Positions 37,503 through 50,574 of a stretch of 64,000 bases of DNA are shown piece after piece. The notes beneath the pieces are model-generated. The model was not told where the DNA came from, did no database searches, and saw only the letters and a list, made by a program, of their open reading frames with translations. This DNA comes from Acanthaster planci (taxonomy: Eukaryota > Echinodermata > Asteroidea > Valvatida > Acanthasteridae). Within the stretch, counting starts at the first letter, position 1, and the number at the start of each line of letters is the position of its first letter. The stretch spans positions 469,207 to 533,206 of the forward strand of contig NW_019091387.1 of NCBI RefSeq assembly GCF_001949145.1. Reading direction: 5' to 3'. Both the position numbers and the translations under genes were made by a program.

Positions 37503-40500
37503 AAATGTGTATGGCTGAGGACACCTAAATAAACAATACATGTAGTACATGTAACGGGTACATGCAGGTATCTGAATCTCTGGTGTTGATAAACTTCTCC
37601 ACCTCTTTCCCAATCTCTTCAGAGCTTGAGTTTTCAGAGAATTCTGCAGTAGGAAATCTTACCATCTGGCCACCAATACTTCACAATGGAGGCCTGATGT
37701 ACACGTACTGTAGTCAGAGTACAACAGAGATGTGCCAGTGGTATATTATGGTCAAAGACCCACACAACCATGCAGAGGCTTGCAAACTTCCACTCTTACT
37801 CTCACAGCTCATACCAAATTCACCGCGATTGTATCTTTTTTGGGGGGGGCTATGTGTGCAAGGGTCCTTGTACCTCTGGCTGAACACTATTTCAGACCAT
37901 TGTTTTGACTTGGAACTTAAAACTCAAAGCGCAAACTCAAAAACGCATCAACCAGCTTAAATGACTCGTGATCCAAAGCTAAAACAGGAGCAGTTTTGTT
38001 TTTAAATTGCAACTGCCCACCTGTGTAAATGTCAATTTTAATCTGTGAAAGGACTGGTACCCTAAGACTGGTGAATATCAATTACACTGTAATCTTATCT
38101 GATACCCATACTGGTTGGTATCACCACAGCATTCACTGGAGTGCTGTTAACTTGTGAAAAACTGGCCAATATTTGGGGACTTCCCACTGCATACACAGGT
38201 GCTAAAAAGGCAAGAACACTGGCAACATCTGGCCCAGTGCACCCACTCTACTTTTAATCTTACAAACTGTTGTGAGGAAAAATTTCCCAAAACGGTCTGG
38301 TGCCTTGACTCAGAGATAAGTGGTGGGGACAGTGTTGTGATTTTTTTTTCCAATTAGCACCTTGCTGTTTGACAAGGTGGATATCCAGTTTAATCGGCAC
38401 AGGGGACTTACTGACATGACCTCCATTACACCGACAATAACGATAATAAATCGGCTCCAGTGATTATTTTCTGAATTTCCCCTGAGGGAAAATTTGAAGG
38501 ATTTACTTGCCGTTTATCAGGCGTGTCCATTCCTCAGAGAAACATGTACCCAATAAAATCTCGGCTTTACCGAAATGTCACGTATTAGTACAAGTGCACC
38601 TTCGTACACGTATGTACATGTACACGTATCAATGTGATTAGCGGGGACAAAGAGATCAACAAAATATGGAGTTTGGTTCGGGTTAACTGCGGGTTTTTTT
38701 GGGGGGGGGTGTTACATCAACACAAGGAATGCTACTGTGCCTGAGCACCCTGGGCTTACAGTTACATGTACTCATGGACTAAAAGAACCTGGAGTGTGCA
38801 AGGACAGTACACAGTGGGCACGTAATTGTAAGCAAACAATCCATCAGGGCCATATTTTGAAAAAAAATGAAAAACAAACGCTCGTTCAAAACTACAGAGA
38901 ATCACTGCTGGAGAGGACTGGACTGGACCATGTAATGACCAATTTCAGAATAAAGTATGATTCAGAGAAACACTGGGCTTTGACAAATAGACACTGCAGG
39001 CCCTCATGTGTTCGTTTGAAGCAAGGTGGATGCAAGCTCGAAGAAAAATAAAACCATTCTGAAAGTAGTTGTCTTGAGGGTATGGGACACAATCCAGGGA
39101 TAACTTTTTTTTTGTTGACAGGATGAAGAGGGGGAAGTTACAGTCATCCAAGTCCCCCCCCTTAAGTTCCTGAGGGGTTGAGGGGATGCAGAAAGCGTGC
39201 TGAATAGAAGTGGTGGAGCAACCAATTCTTACTGGACTGGAGCAAATACACATGACAATGTCTGTCACAAAGACAAGCACGCAGTCAGACATTAGTCACA
39301 CCTGGATGGCAAAGGAATGCTAAGCCGGCTGCTGCATGGTAGGATACCTCATTAACCATGCTCTAAGCATGAACAGCAAATGCCAGAGTTGATCAACTGT
39401 TTTGTTAATTTGCTGTGGGCCGGAAATGAGCGCAATTAGCTTAAAGCAAACTGAACAAATACATGTTCATGCGGGCATTCTGGGTTAAGGCATATGGTCA
39501 CGGTACAGGGGGAACAGGTCTCACACAGTGCACAGGATGAAGAGAGGAACCGTCAATGCCTATAATCACAGGGTATACATGTATACATGTACATATGTAC
39601 ATTCTCTATGCGAACTTGTGCAAACCGTCTGGTACTATTGCACCAACGTGCAATGATGCAGTAATCTGCCCAAACCGGCACAGTAGTATAGGCCACTTCA
39701 TCACTTTCATAGGGGACCTATGCTGTACATGTAACTTTACAGCCTAATAGTAATACTGGATCAGTCCTGGTGAAGTGACCAAGCAGACACTCAACCCGAA
39801 GTGTCGCGGTCCTCAGCAAGATGTGTTAATATATGTACACGTATTGTCTTAGAATCACTGCATACATGCATATACAGTCTACTAATTGTGTTTGGATTGC
39901 CAGAGCCAGCTCCTGTCAGGTGCAAAAGTTTTCAGGAGCACTGTGGCAATGCACAGCCAGATTTCCCATGTACATGTAACCTGTAAGACAGCTCTTGAAT
40001 TGGGAATTCCAGGGCAATATCATCTCTGTGAATGGTCAACTGAGGGCGCAATGTAACAGTGAAAGTGATGTCACCTCTGAAACGAGACAAAATTCTGGGC
40101 TGCTGTCTGCAGCTACTTGCATGTCCAGGCCTGAGCCCGTTGGAGATACATGTACAGTACATAAAGCTTGTTCTGACATTAGAAATAACCGTAGCTCTGG
40201 GAGCTCGCCTGATTCAGACACAGCCTGGGTCTCATCAAATGCAACACTTCAATTTGACTTGGGATTGGAAATCTGTAACTTGTGTTTTACATTTTATTTT
40301 CATAGATAAGAGAGCCAGTTCATTAATCCGACAGCGCAAACCCAGAACGAGGCTATTCGGGAGGAGTGTGTGAGGGATAGTCTGTCCCGCTAGCCCAGCC
40401 ACACTGACTCACGTGCATGCTTTGTTCCTGCAAGACCTTGGACTTTTTGAAATAATGAACTGGCTCACTGAGGACGTGACAATCCTAGGGGTTGTTGATG

Positions 40501-40653
40501 ACTGGCAAACTGGCTTTCTGGTACACGCATGAGCCGAGGTAACGACACCCCAGCTTGTGTCATTACACTGGTCACTGCAAGTAGCTGCAACGATTCTCCA
40601 TCCCTTGCACTCTAACTGGAAGAACTCACACAATGGTAGAACCAAGAGCAGGT

Positions 40654-40897
40654 GGGTCATTCTGTACATGTGGGGTTTGGCACTTGACATTTCTGTGTCC
40701 CTGTTACACCTGACCTGTGTAATTTGACAAGGGGTATATCACTGAAATTGACTTCAAACTATTTTTTTTTGTTGGGCATGTAATTTGCATCGTCACACTT
40801 GCAAATAAAAGAATGTGTTCTTAAGCTTACAAAATCATATGCAAGATTAGCAGGGACGTGAGAAAAAAAATCGGACTCCAAATTCATAGAATGACCC
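40654..40897. mobile_element. 240-bp MITE family, copy 2
   Basis: Starts GGGTCATTCTGTACATG and ends ATAGAATGACCC, with internal GTGTCCCTGTTACACCTGAC. Flanks AGGT and AGAT form a 4-bp target duplication with one difference. Interior ATATCACTGAAATTGA is shared with copy 3. It sits 166 bp beyond (3' of) the PDZ exon on the minus strand, inside the second intron. Confidence 0.8.
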
Positions 40898-41063
40898 AGA
40901 TGCAAGATCATGCAGTATCAATACCACAAGCCCTGACAAACAGGTCAAATCAGATAACAGACCAACAAACAACCAGATGCCAGAGCTACTGACACCAGCC
41001 GATAGACCAACAATCAAACTAACAAACAGACTGACCCACAGCCAGACAGACAGTGCCACCAAC

Positions 41064-41212
41064 CTCTGGATGATGAGCTGCAGGGTGTCGGGGGAACGCT
41101 TGACCAGATGGATGGCCTCAGTGTGGGCCTCACACTCAAAGTTGTTGATGCTCAGGATGATGTCATCAACCTGCAAGGCACCTGATTGGCTGGCCTTACC
41201 TCCTGGCTCAAT
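41064..41212 (-). CDS. PDZ-domain protein (Shroom-like), second coding exon
   Basis: The acceptor TGTTTTAG precedes IEPGGKASQSGALQVDDIIL, then SINNFECEAHTEAIHLVKRS and PDTLQLIIQR. This is the second half of a PDZ domain: the GGKA turn, the GD-like DD before the central strand, the EAIxLVK helix and the final LIIQR strand. It joins exon one in phase 0 and ends in phase 2 at an AG-GTTGGT donor. The exon boundary inside the PDZ domain after its second strand is the arrangement expected for this class. EAIHLVKRSPDTLQLIIQR resembles Shroom, where EAxxLVKxSxxTLxLxxxR is common. The opposite-strand open frame over 40977-41216 is a shadow. Confidence 0.92.
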
Positions 41213-43896
41213 CTAAAACAAAGGGAAAAAAATCCAACGTGAATTGTATACATGTATGGACATTTATGGAAATTTGAATTCAAGTTGCATTCACAAAACT
41301 GGGAATCTCCCAGAATTCTGTTTTTTCATTAAGCTTTTTACATTTCTTGAATCACAGATTAGAATTTCAAATAGAGCTTTATAGAAGTTCTTTATAGAAG
41401 GCTTCAGGGATTTCAATTTTAGTTAAACCTGTTGAGAAACGGTATCTTGATGCTGAACTTACAAACCCGACTTCATAAACCCAAATCCTCATGCAAAAAG
41501 TCAACTGTATGACTTTGGAGGACTGTGGATGCAGAAACAGGAAAAATTGGTTTACTGGATGGCCAAGGAATGATTTGGATGAAGTTCTGGGAATATACAC
41601 ATGTATGCACTGTAGTGTACATGTACTTGTACATGTACCGGTACATACATGTATGTGTACAATGTATGCCTTTAGGAGACCAGTTTAGAACACAGACTGC
41701 ATCCCTGGCACAACCAGTAAGTATCAAAAATAGTCAGGAACCACTTTTGAGCTGTACATCATAGGCCCTCAAACAAATATTGCGCAATGGAAATCAATAG
41801 TTGCCCACGTCATGTCCTCATTCTCTGGGATACAGATGCAACTGTATGCAACATCAAAATGGCAAGTACAATAGACTACAGTCTATTTATGGAAAGAAAG
41901 GATATTGCGGAGATGTCCTCGAGACTACTTTCAGGAACATAGATCGTGGCAGTATTGTTTAGTTTTATTGCTTCGCTGCATGCGAGTTTCTGTCTTCAGT
42001 CGTTTGCTTTTAAACCACCTTTTTCCAGCATCTTCCACTCTGCAGAAAAAAATGGCACATACTCCCAACTTTGAAGAAAAAGGGGGCTTACAATGAGAGT
42101 GGCTGGGCTCAAACTTTCTCCATCCCACAAAATCTTCCAAGAAACCTCCAAAAACAACTGGAGAGATACGGGAAGAATATAGGGTTCAACCACTTTGAAT
42201 AACTTCTGCTAAAAAATGAAGGCAGCATTTTATCTTGACTGGGTTGGCAAATTAAGCGATTTCCCCCAGCAAAAATGCCCACGAATTTATGGTTTATGAT
42301 TCTACAAATCTACAGTACCTAGCTCAGCCCTAGTTACAATCTCCTGAGCAGTGATAAAGGTCATTTGGAGGAAGGAACACCAACTCATAACAGGCTCAAC
42401 CCACAAGTGTGTGGCAACCAAAATAACTGCGGACTCATGTTTGACAAATATGCGCAAAAGACGCACAATCTAGAGATCTCTTCCTGGATGGCCCAGAGGC
42501 GAGTGAAAGAACCTCACAGCTCTGTCTTGAAAAGAAACCAATCTAGTATTTGATTTTTAAAAATCAGTATAATGAGGCAATGATACGGGATATAAGGGAT
42601 GGTGTATTTGGTATCTAAGGAAGATCAGACGGTACGCATGGACGTGATACAGACCGACAGGTACAAGATTTTCTGCATCGTCACTCATTAACTGGGCTTG
42701 TCAGTATTTTGGCTTAGTTGTTATTTGCCCAGACTCCCCTCATATTCCCCTCATCTTCACACCTGGTGTGGGGGCTATTACACCAGAGCTGTTGACACAG
42801 ACACTGACGGAAGTACTACCCCAAATACCAACCCCAAACTAGTGTTGCGATAATGAAGGGGGGAGGTTAATAGACCAGTGCCCCAAGGCTACGGATCTGC
42901 CGGCTGTGTAGGCCGAGAGAACACAATAGTCCCTGATGTAGCCCCAACTACTTTACAGGGATTACAACAATGGGACGATAGGCAGATATTGATACAGTAA
43001 TGAAGTCATCTGTCTATAAGGGACCTTAATCCGGGGGGGCCCGCTTTTTTGCTGGCTTGTAAGGGTTTCACTTTGTGAATGGGTACCGGGGCCTCTTCAG
43101 GAAACCACCCTACGCAAACCGTGGCAAATTGTGCAAGTGCGTGTTCCGATTAGAATAGGCTTAGAACATCTATGGTATATGCGTGTATAACACTTGGATC
43201 CCAAATGAGTCAGCGACAGATTAAAATGACTCGAGAAATGTTTGGTTTTATCCTCATCGTAATACACATTCAGCAGGATCAGGTGACATCGGCTAAAGAA
43301 AAGAAGCCACAGGAACAAAAAAGTTGAAGCTGCACAGGTGGATTCTGAAACTGGCAGCACCCAACCAGCACTACATGTACAATTATTCCCATTCACAATA
43401 AAGGAAGGTTACAGAATTATACATGTACGACCACTGTGCATTTGTGCAGTTTGCAAGAACAAGTGCACCACTTGTTCCTGACCAGGAACGTGTTTACATA
43501 CATGAAGAACAAATGTACTGTACATGTACATTTAGGCAAAACTGTTGATTCAGTTCTTTGACGGTAGGTCCAGTATGAGTGAACATTTGGGAAAATAAAA
43601 AAGGGATTGTTAAAGATTGTTCTGAAGTTTTACATGTATATTTTTTATTCAAGTTATGAAAATTGCAAAACCCATGTGAAATCCTCAAACCTTAACTCCT
43701 GGGGCGATTTCATTAAACATCTCCCTGAACCGATGAAAATCCAACACGGGGTAACAAACACATTGTAAACTGCAGTTCAGACATGGGGCCATCCTGCCAG
43801 GTCCTCCCCTCCCCCATTCAAAGTTACCGTAGCATGGCAGTGCAAGGTTTCAGGCCCATAATCATTTGGGGAGGTTCACTGTGTACATACATGTAT

Positions 43897-44594
43897 TAGG
43901 ACTGTGCCGAATATTCGAATAACTGAATATTTGATCGATTGTTGAATATTATGTTTGTTTTATTTCAACAGGGTAACCTTTTCAGTTATAAAACTGCTAT
44001 TCTTAAGGGCCCTAAAACATTAAAAACAAAATACAAAATAATTTTAACAATTAAAACAAAATTTGAGGAGAAATATAAAACATGAACCGAAAATTATATA
44101 AAATAACATAAATTCATCGAATAAACAGATAGTGAATTTTTGAAATTATAGGTAAATATAATTATGAGACAATGAGAATAATACAAGTAAATGAAACAAC
44201 TAACAAATCAAAGTAGAAGCATATTCGAATATTACTTTTTGAATTTGAATATTCAAATGCAAAATTCATGAAAAGGGAAATTTTTCTCAGAAATTGTACA
44301 ACAATTTAAAAAGTAAATTATTCATTAAACAATTTAAAAGGAATAGAAATTTCCAACAGAGCAGGAAGTCTTGTTCATCTCTTAAATCTTGCTGAATCAT
44401 GGCTGGAGATACTGCTAGATGTGAGAAGCTATTATATTGATCATAACGTACAATTGTGTGTGCTATTGCAACTGATTTTGTATATCGTTTGTTCTCCAAC
44501 AATCTGCTGGTTGGTGCGACTGAATATTTGGTTATTCAATCAAATTGGAGGTCGAATATTCGAATAGTGAATTATTGGAATTGACTCAGCCCTA
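43897..44594. mobile_element. hAT-like non-autonomous DNA transposon
   Basis: Left end TAGGACTGTGCCGAATATTC and right end ATTGACTCAGCCCTA are inverted repeats rich in the word GAATATTCGAAT. The flanks ACATGTAT (43889-43896) and ACATGTAC (44595-44602) form an 8-bp target duplication with one difference. Ends of the type TAGGGCTG with 8-bp duplications are typical of hAT elements. The A/T-rich interior has no transposase frame. Confidence 0.72.
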
Positions 44595-45674
44595 ACATGT
44601 ACATTTAACATTTTGTCTCTCATAACAAGATACCGGTATATGTAACAGTATGTGGATGTTATCCTCAAATTTGAAGATCACATTGAATTCAGCATCAGGA
44701 CTTTCTCCTACTGTAGTTATCATCTTCAGGTGACATGCCGTACACTAAAGTTTATTTAATCACAACAAAAAGAGAGAATTTCCACCCCACGAAGAATATA
44801 ATGTACCTTGAGGACGTATCCTTGTGAAACATCGAAACTTACAAAACCAGACCTTGATTTGGTCAATTGGGCATGAATTTATGTAATTGAGTGCAAGCTG
44901 CTGAGGCATATTCTGGTCACGCATGTAGGGCCCTGTTGTTCCAAAGGAATGCGACGCTTTTGTCACACAGACCCCAGAGACAACTACCTGGCCGGTTGTA
45001 TCCACAACAGAAGACAACTCTTGGCTTGTTTGGACTTCAAATGCAATAATAAAACTTGCTTATTGCCATAACCTTGCCACTGTACCCAAAACACATATTT
45101 CAGAGAGATAAAGCACACGTCCGCATGGACAGACATTGGCCAATACTACTGATTAGTACCATGTATGTGAACATGTTCGCTGATATGATACTTCGCTAAA
45201 TATAAAAAGCATATTTTTGACTGTAATACCTTTGAAATCTCAAAAATGTTTGTATGTGTCAAAAATAGTACACCATACTTGCACTGGGAACAAGTCTTGT
45301 TCCTAGGAGATTGTTTGGCCCCCAAAATGGTGAGATTGTGTAAATTCTTGCCAGGATCAACTCCCTGGTTCTTTGAGCTTTCATATGAGAGCAGAATGGC
45401 TAAAAACTATGGTTGGAAAATGGTCCTAAGTGCCCAAGAATGTTGAGGGTTGTCACTTGAAAAATGGCTGCAATCAGACTTCGAAAAAATCACTTTTTGG
45501 GGGGTGATTTTGTTTTGTGGGATTAATTAAAAATGCAATTGGTTAATCCATGAAAAGAAATTGAAAGATTAGTGACCGGACAAGAATTTCATTTGTGTTT
45601 CAGAAATCTCAGGGATGTTGGCGTGCATGTTATTGGGCCCTGAACGGTGTTGATTTTACACTGTTTTCAATGGG

Positions 45675-46045
45675 NNNNNNNNNNNNNNNNNNNNNNNNNN
45701 NNNNNNNNNNNNNNNNNNNNNNNNNNNNNNNNNNNNNNNNNNNNNNNNNNNNNNNNNNNNNNNNNNNNNNNNNNNNNNNNNNNNNNNNNNNNNNNNNNNN
45801 NNNNNNNNNNNNNNNNNNNNNNNNNNNNNNNNNNNNNNNNNNNNNNNNNNNNNNNNNNNNNNNNNNNNNNNNNNNNNNNNNNNNNNNNNNNNNNNNNNNN
45901 NNNNNNNNNNNNNNNNNNNNNNNNNNNNNNNNNNNNNNNNNNNNNNNNNNNNNNNNNNNNNNNNNNNNNNNNNNNNNNNNNNNNNNNNNNNNNNNNNNNN
46001 NNNNNNNNNNNNNNNNNNNNNNNNNNNNNNNNNNNNNNNNNNNNN
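45675..46045. other. Assembly gap (371 N)
   Basis: Run of N inside the first intron of the PDZ gene. Another single unresolved base lies at 55800. Confidence 0.99.
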
Positions 46046-46356
46046 CTGGGGGTACTTTTTCTGCGACTCGGCCTGGCGGAGAATTTTCCTTGAATTGGGA
46101 CACTTCACCCATAAAGCCATGATCTACATGTATTCAACAGAGGGCGCTATTCACAAATCTGGTTGGTATGGAACTGCAACAGGGTGTAGGACACTGTATA
46201 ACACTGTATAATCAACAAAGTTCAGGGCTCAATAACATCTAAAAGGACATTACTGGAATTTCTCAAATAAAATGAAGTTATTGTCTTGGCCTTAGTCCTT
46301 CCATTACTTTTCCATTTTTGGTGGGAATTTAAAATTATTCACACAAAACAAGCTCA

Positions 46357-46580
46357 GGTTGGCATGGTGGTTATTTCCTCACCTTCCACCACTTGGATTG
46401 GGTTTTCAATCCTTACCTGATTCCGTGGGTTCTACCCAGAATATTCCTCTGGGGTTTTCCTCCCACCTCTAAAACTGTGCCTGCTTCTCATTGTCTCCTC
46501 TCTACAGGTTTCTTCAGGCTTGTGAGCTACAGTGCCTAGGGTGCTTTTGAGGAATCCTCGGCATCATTTCCAGAAATTTC
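46357..46580 (+). mobile_element. tRNA-derived SINE copy lacking the B box
   Basis: Same family as the 26 kb copy: GGTTGGCATGGTGG head, GGATTGGGTTTTCAATCC, CTCTCTACAGGTTTCTTCAG and GCTACAGTGCCTAGG. About 35 bases between the A box and the body, including the whole B box, are deleted, so this copy should be unable to drive its own Pol III transcription. The A/T tail is poor. Confidence 0.85.
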
Positions 46581-47798
46581 CACAGGTGGTGGGTTATGGA
46601 GGGGGGCTAAGACAAGATTTGAGTACATTTGTTTCACGGAGATTTGACTGGCAGTGGAACGGTCACAAACACGCCTGGAAGAACTACATCAGAAACTTTA
46701 TTCCGTTTGAAATCAAATCAAATTTCCATGGAGCCTGCTTAGCCTTTATTTTTTAACAGTCACATAACTGGACGCTTGTTAACAGTATAGGCTGCACCTT
46801 CAGCATACTACAAGACACTGTGTGTACACTGTAAACAGACACCAGGAATGTTATGCTACAGAAAAAAATGTTGACATAACTTGACATTTTCGGTGTCGAC
46901 AATTATTTCAACCAACACACCATGCTACATGTACATGTACCTCAACCATTATTGTAGTTGCAACTTTCTGTGGCTTGGAACAAATGAACTCATCTCAAGA
47001 TGAAGACCATGCAGGTACAACGTATCTGATTTGTAAGTAAGCACCTGAGTTATATCTCCTTATGTGTACCATACAGGCTTAAGGCAGTAACAATTATACA
47101 GTAGAAATGTGTGAACATCCACAAAAGCATCATACTGTGGGCATTTTATTGGTTTGAAAAGTGGGCATTAATAATTTCCATCAGAATGCGCACAAACATC
47201 TGCCATGCCAGGCTCTGTCGTGCTTGGGCTTGACACTCTAAGAACTCAATGTAGAGTGAGTACAGTCAATCTTTCAATACGTGGACAAAAGCTTACAGGC
47301 TGAAGTGCCAAAAGGGTAGATGTTCCAAAATTAAACACGTACCGGTAGTTGGTAAAATGAACACAAATTTATGAACAAAGCAGTTTCATTTCCCTTCCTG
47401 AAACTTTTCTGGCACAGACTTCCTATTCCTATTGACAGCATTATCATTGTTGGGGGCTTTGAGCGGAGCATGCAGATTTCTCACAAGGGACCGCTGATGC
47501 ACAAAGACAGCTGTGCCGCTTTAGAAACTGCGACTGGACTTAGCTATTAAGCCAGGTTGAGGAGCCGCTGAATTCAGGACAACAAGCCAAAAAAAAAAAC
47601 AAAAAAAAACGGCTGGCATTCCTTCATGTATTGAAACTAGGGGAACTGGTGGTTTCAAGTATCTGCACTTGAAAAGTACAGAATTCCACAAATTGTTTAA
47701 TGGGCAAGACAAGAGTCTATGCACGTGAGCTGCATTGAGCTGAATGGGTTTTGGTGGTGGGGGAGTTTTGTCAAAAAGGTAAAAAAAGGTTTCTATGT

Positions 47799-48033
47799 GG
47801 GTAACTCCAGAAAGTTTGACATTTTCGTGTCCTTGTTACATGTGACCTTTGTTATATGACATGGAAATATCACTGAAATTGATTTCAAACAATTACTATT
47901 TGTTTGGCAGGTACAATGTACTTTGCATTAATTCATCACTCTTGGATATCAGAAAATGTGTTCTGAACTTACAGAATCATTCATATGTAAGATGTGACAG
48001 GACGAAAAAAAAATCTAATTTCTGGAATTACCC
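47799..48033. mobile_element. 240-bp MITE family, copy 3
   Basis: Starts GGGTAACTCCAGAAA and ends with its complement, TTTCTGGAATTACCC. Internal CGTGTCCTTGTTACATGTGA and AAATATCACTGAAATTGA match copy 2. It is flanked by ATGT on both sides (47795-47798 and 48034-48037). It is the most diverged of the three at its ends. Confidence 0.78.
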
Positions 48034-50508
48034 ATGTTTCATGCTTACACGTCAGTTTTAGTCTATTTCCATTTACCATGTTTAACACAACAGCATTTTT
48101 CGCAGAACAAATTGAAAAGTTCAAATTCAACCAAGGGAACCATCCCTCATGTGGACATTTTTTGGATCTGTCGTTACATTCACACCTGCGATGTCAACAT
48201 TCTGTATCCCCTTAATGAACAAGGACGCCAGGGCTCTGTGCACAAATGCTTTGAAACGTGATGACCTACAGAGTGTGATGTCTCATTTGGCTCCTTTCTT
48301 AATTACAAGGAAAACACACATCAGAGAAAGACAGGAATCCATTCATTTATTTACAATGAATCTAAGACTTACATGTAACAGCACAGGAAATGTAAGAAAA
48401 AAAATATCACTCGGTGTAAAAATGTCCAGTTGTAATTCATACTCTAAAAATGGTATCTCGAGATATTTATGGAAAGCAAATAGTGTACATTCTTTACTCA
48501 AGAATGTACTTAAAGTTCAAAGCACGATTTTTCACGAAATACCACTTTTTATTCAATATACATTTCTATTTTCTCCAAAACACTGCATGTGGGGAATGTG
48601 ATGTTATTATTTGTTTTGGGACAGTCACAGGCCAGCATTAACTTTGACATTTTGGCTTCCTCCCCGTCCCATTTTTCCCCGTCACCTTCATACATCATTG
48701 GTGAGCAAGATGTCAGGTCTGAGGTGCTGCATGTGAAACCCATTGAGAATGCTTCAACTCCCTTCTCGCTTGGATACATGTGTACACCACAAAGCTCACA
48801 ACAGAAGGGCATACCATACATGGGGAGAGGCTAGGGGGGTGCACGACATGTTGAGACTTGCCCAAATCGGACCCCATCACACCTGCACGTGCAACAGACA
48901 GGTACAAAGGGGTATCATTCCAGCCGTTTTGACCTGCCATTTCACTGGGTGCCAAACAACTTCTCACGCGAAGGCAGACAACAATTGTTAAGTGGAAAAA
49001 TGTTGGTTGTTGTTTTGGTATTGTAGTTTTAAACCCTACCCTCCACAGGAAGCTTCTTGCACTTTGAAACTTCAAAACTCTTCCACTTTGCTGCAATATA
49101 ATATGCATTTTTGGAAGAGGCATCATCAGTGGCCTAACATAAAAATCCTCCGAGAACCCCCTTGAGGCTTTAAACTAAAGAAATGGCCAGCAAAAAGATT
49201 AATACTAAGACATTGTGTGAAGACTTGTTGAAAGCTTTGTTGGCCAAAGCTTCCCTTTGCAATAACCTTCTACATGTACCCCCCCCAATCCTTCACAATC
49301 GACCGGGAGATCTGGGCAGGATTTTGTAAGATAGAAACAGGGGCACATGCTCATGTACACGTAGCCAAAGTACTGCTCACCGGTCCGAAGTATTTTACAT
49401 GGGGCTCACTGTCCCTTGAAGGTTTCAAGTCACTGGATCTCGGCATTGTACGGTTGGACTTTTGGAAGATTAATATTAGCAGTGAGCAAAAGGGTAAAAA
49501 AACAAAGCGGTACATGAAATTGCACCTGTACGTATGCTGTAACAAGTACATGTGCGCCGAAATAATCAAATAAATGTAACGCAAGAACAGTCAACAAAGA
49601 AGAGGCTGAGAAAGGAAAACATCTGAAGCAGGATGTGGGACGGAGAGAACATCCCTCCTTTTTGGTGGTCACTGTTGGCCAAAATCTCAGGAATTCTTGT
49701 CAGACATCTAGGGAGGATGTATTAAGTAACCACAGTCTAGAGTCTCTATAGGGTTTGGGCATGTAGGGGGTACCCTCCATCCCACATCTTGCTGGGTATA
49801 GAGGAACTGGTTGGTGCATCTAACTGCAGTGCCTCTGTATGTACATACATGTGCATGTGTGCATAAACATCTACTTCATGAAGAACTCACATAACCTTGT
49901 TCTCAAGCAAACATGTACATGGGACTGGGACAAAAGATAAACAGGTCTGTGGGTTGCATGTAGGTGTATGTCATGAATAGGCAAAATAACATGCAAGGAG
50001 TCAAGGAATTAGACTCAACCCTAATTGCCTAGGCCCTTTTCAGAGGTTACACCCTTAATCCTTCAAAATCCTCCAACTGCCCCATGAAATAATTGGATAC
50101 AGCCTCAGTCTTCCAAAAGCCATACATGTTTTTCTTGAATATGTACTGTGGAAGGGAGCCCACTGCCTCAACCCTTTAAAATCCTCCAGCAATTCCTCTC
50201 ATTACGCTGAGGCAGTGTGGATGGTATCCAGAAGCAGTATGGAGGATGTCACATGTAAGGTGGGCATGAATTTATGCACGGCTGAACATAAACAACATAA
50301 GGCGCAACCCCAAACCTGAGACAGTGCATCCTTCGCAATCGACAGTGCAATTCTGCCATGCAGCCTCAAGCCTCCAAAATCCTCCAAAACCGTCTGTAAG
50401 GATTTGGGATGGCTAGGGTTAAATGTTCGAAATCTCAAAGGAATGTGATTGAAATGCATCCATGCGTTGCTTTCAGAGGTGCACAATTCATCAATGCTGG
50501 CCATTATT

Positions 50509-50574
50509 ACATGTGCCAGTACCCGGCACACATGTGCCGGTACCCGGCACACATGTGCCGGTACCCGGCACATG
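50509..50574. repeat. 21-bp palindromic minisatellite
   Basis: Units starting ACATGTGCCGGTACCCGGCA are repeated three times, with a fourth partial. Each unit contains inverted words (GTGCCGG/CCGGCAC), so the array can fold. The first unit differs by one base. Confidence 0.9.

Larger units (their letters stand above)
32082..41063 (-). other. Second intron of the PDZ gene (9.0 kb)
   Basis: This is a phase 2 intron if the 31.9 kb exon is correct. It holds two copies of the 240-bp MITE family, the short hAT-like copy at 33.1 kb, a GA microsatellite at 32514-32531 and a dense TACATGTA cluster at 36.7-36.85 kb. One exon-like island at about 35.9 kb is unresolved. Confidence 0.6.
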
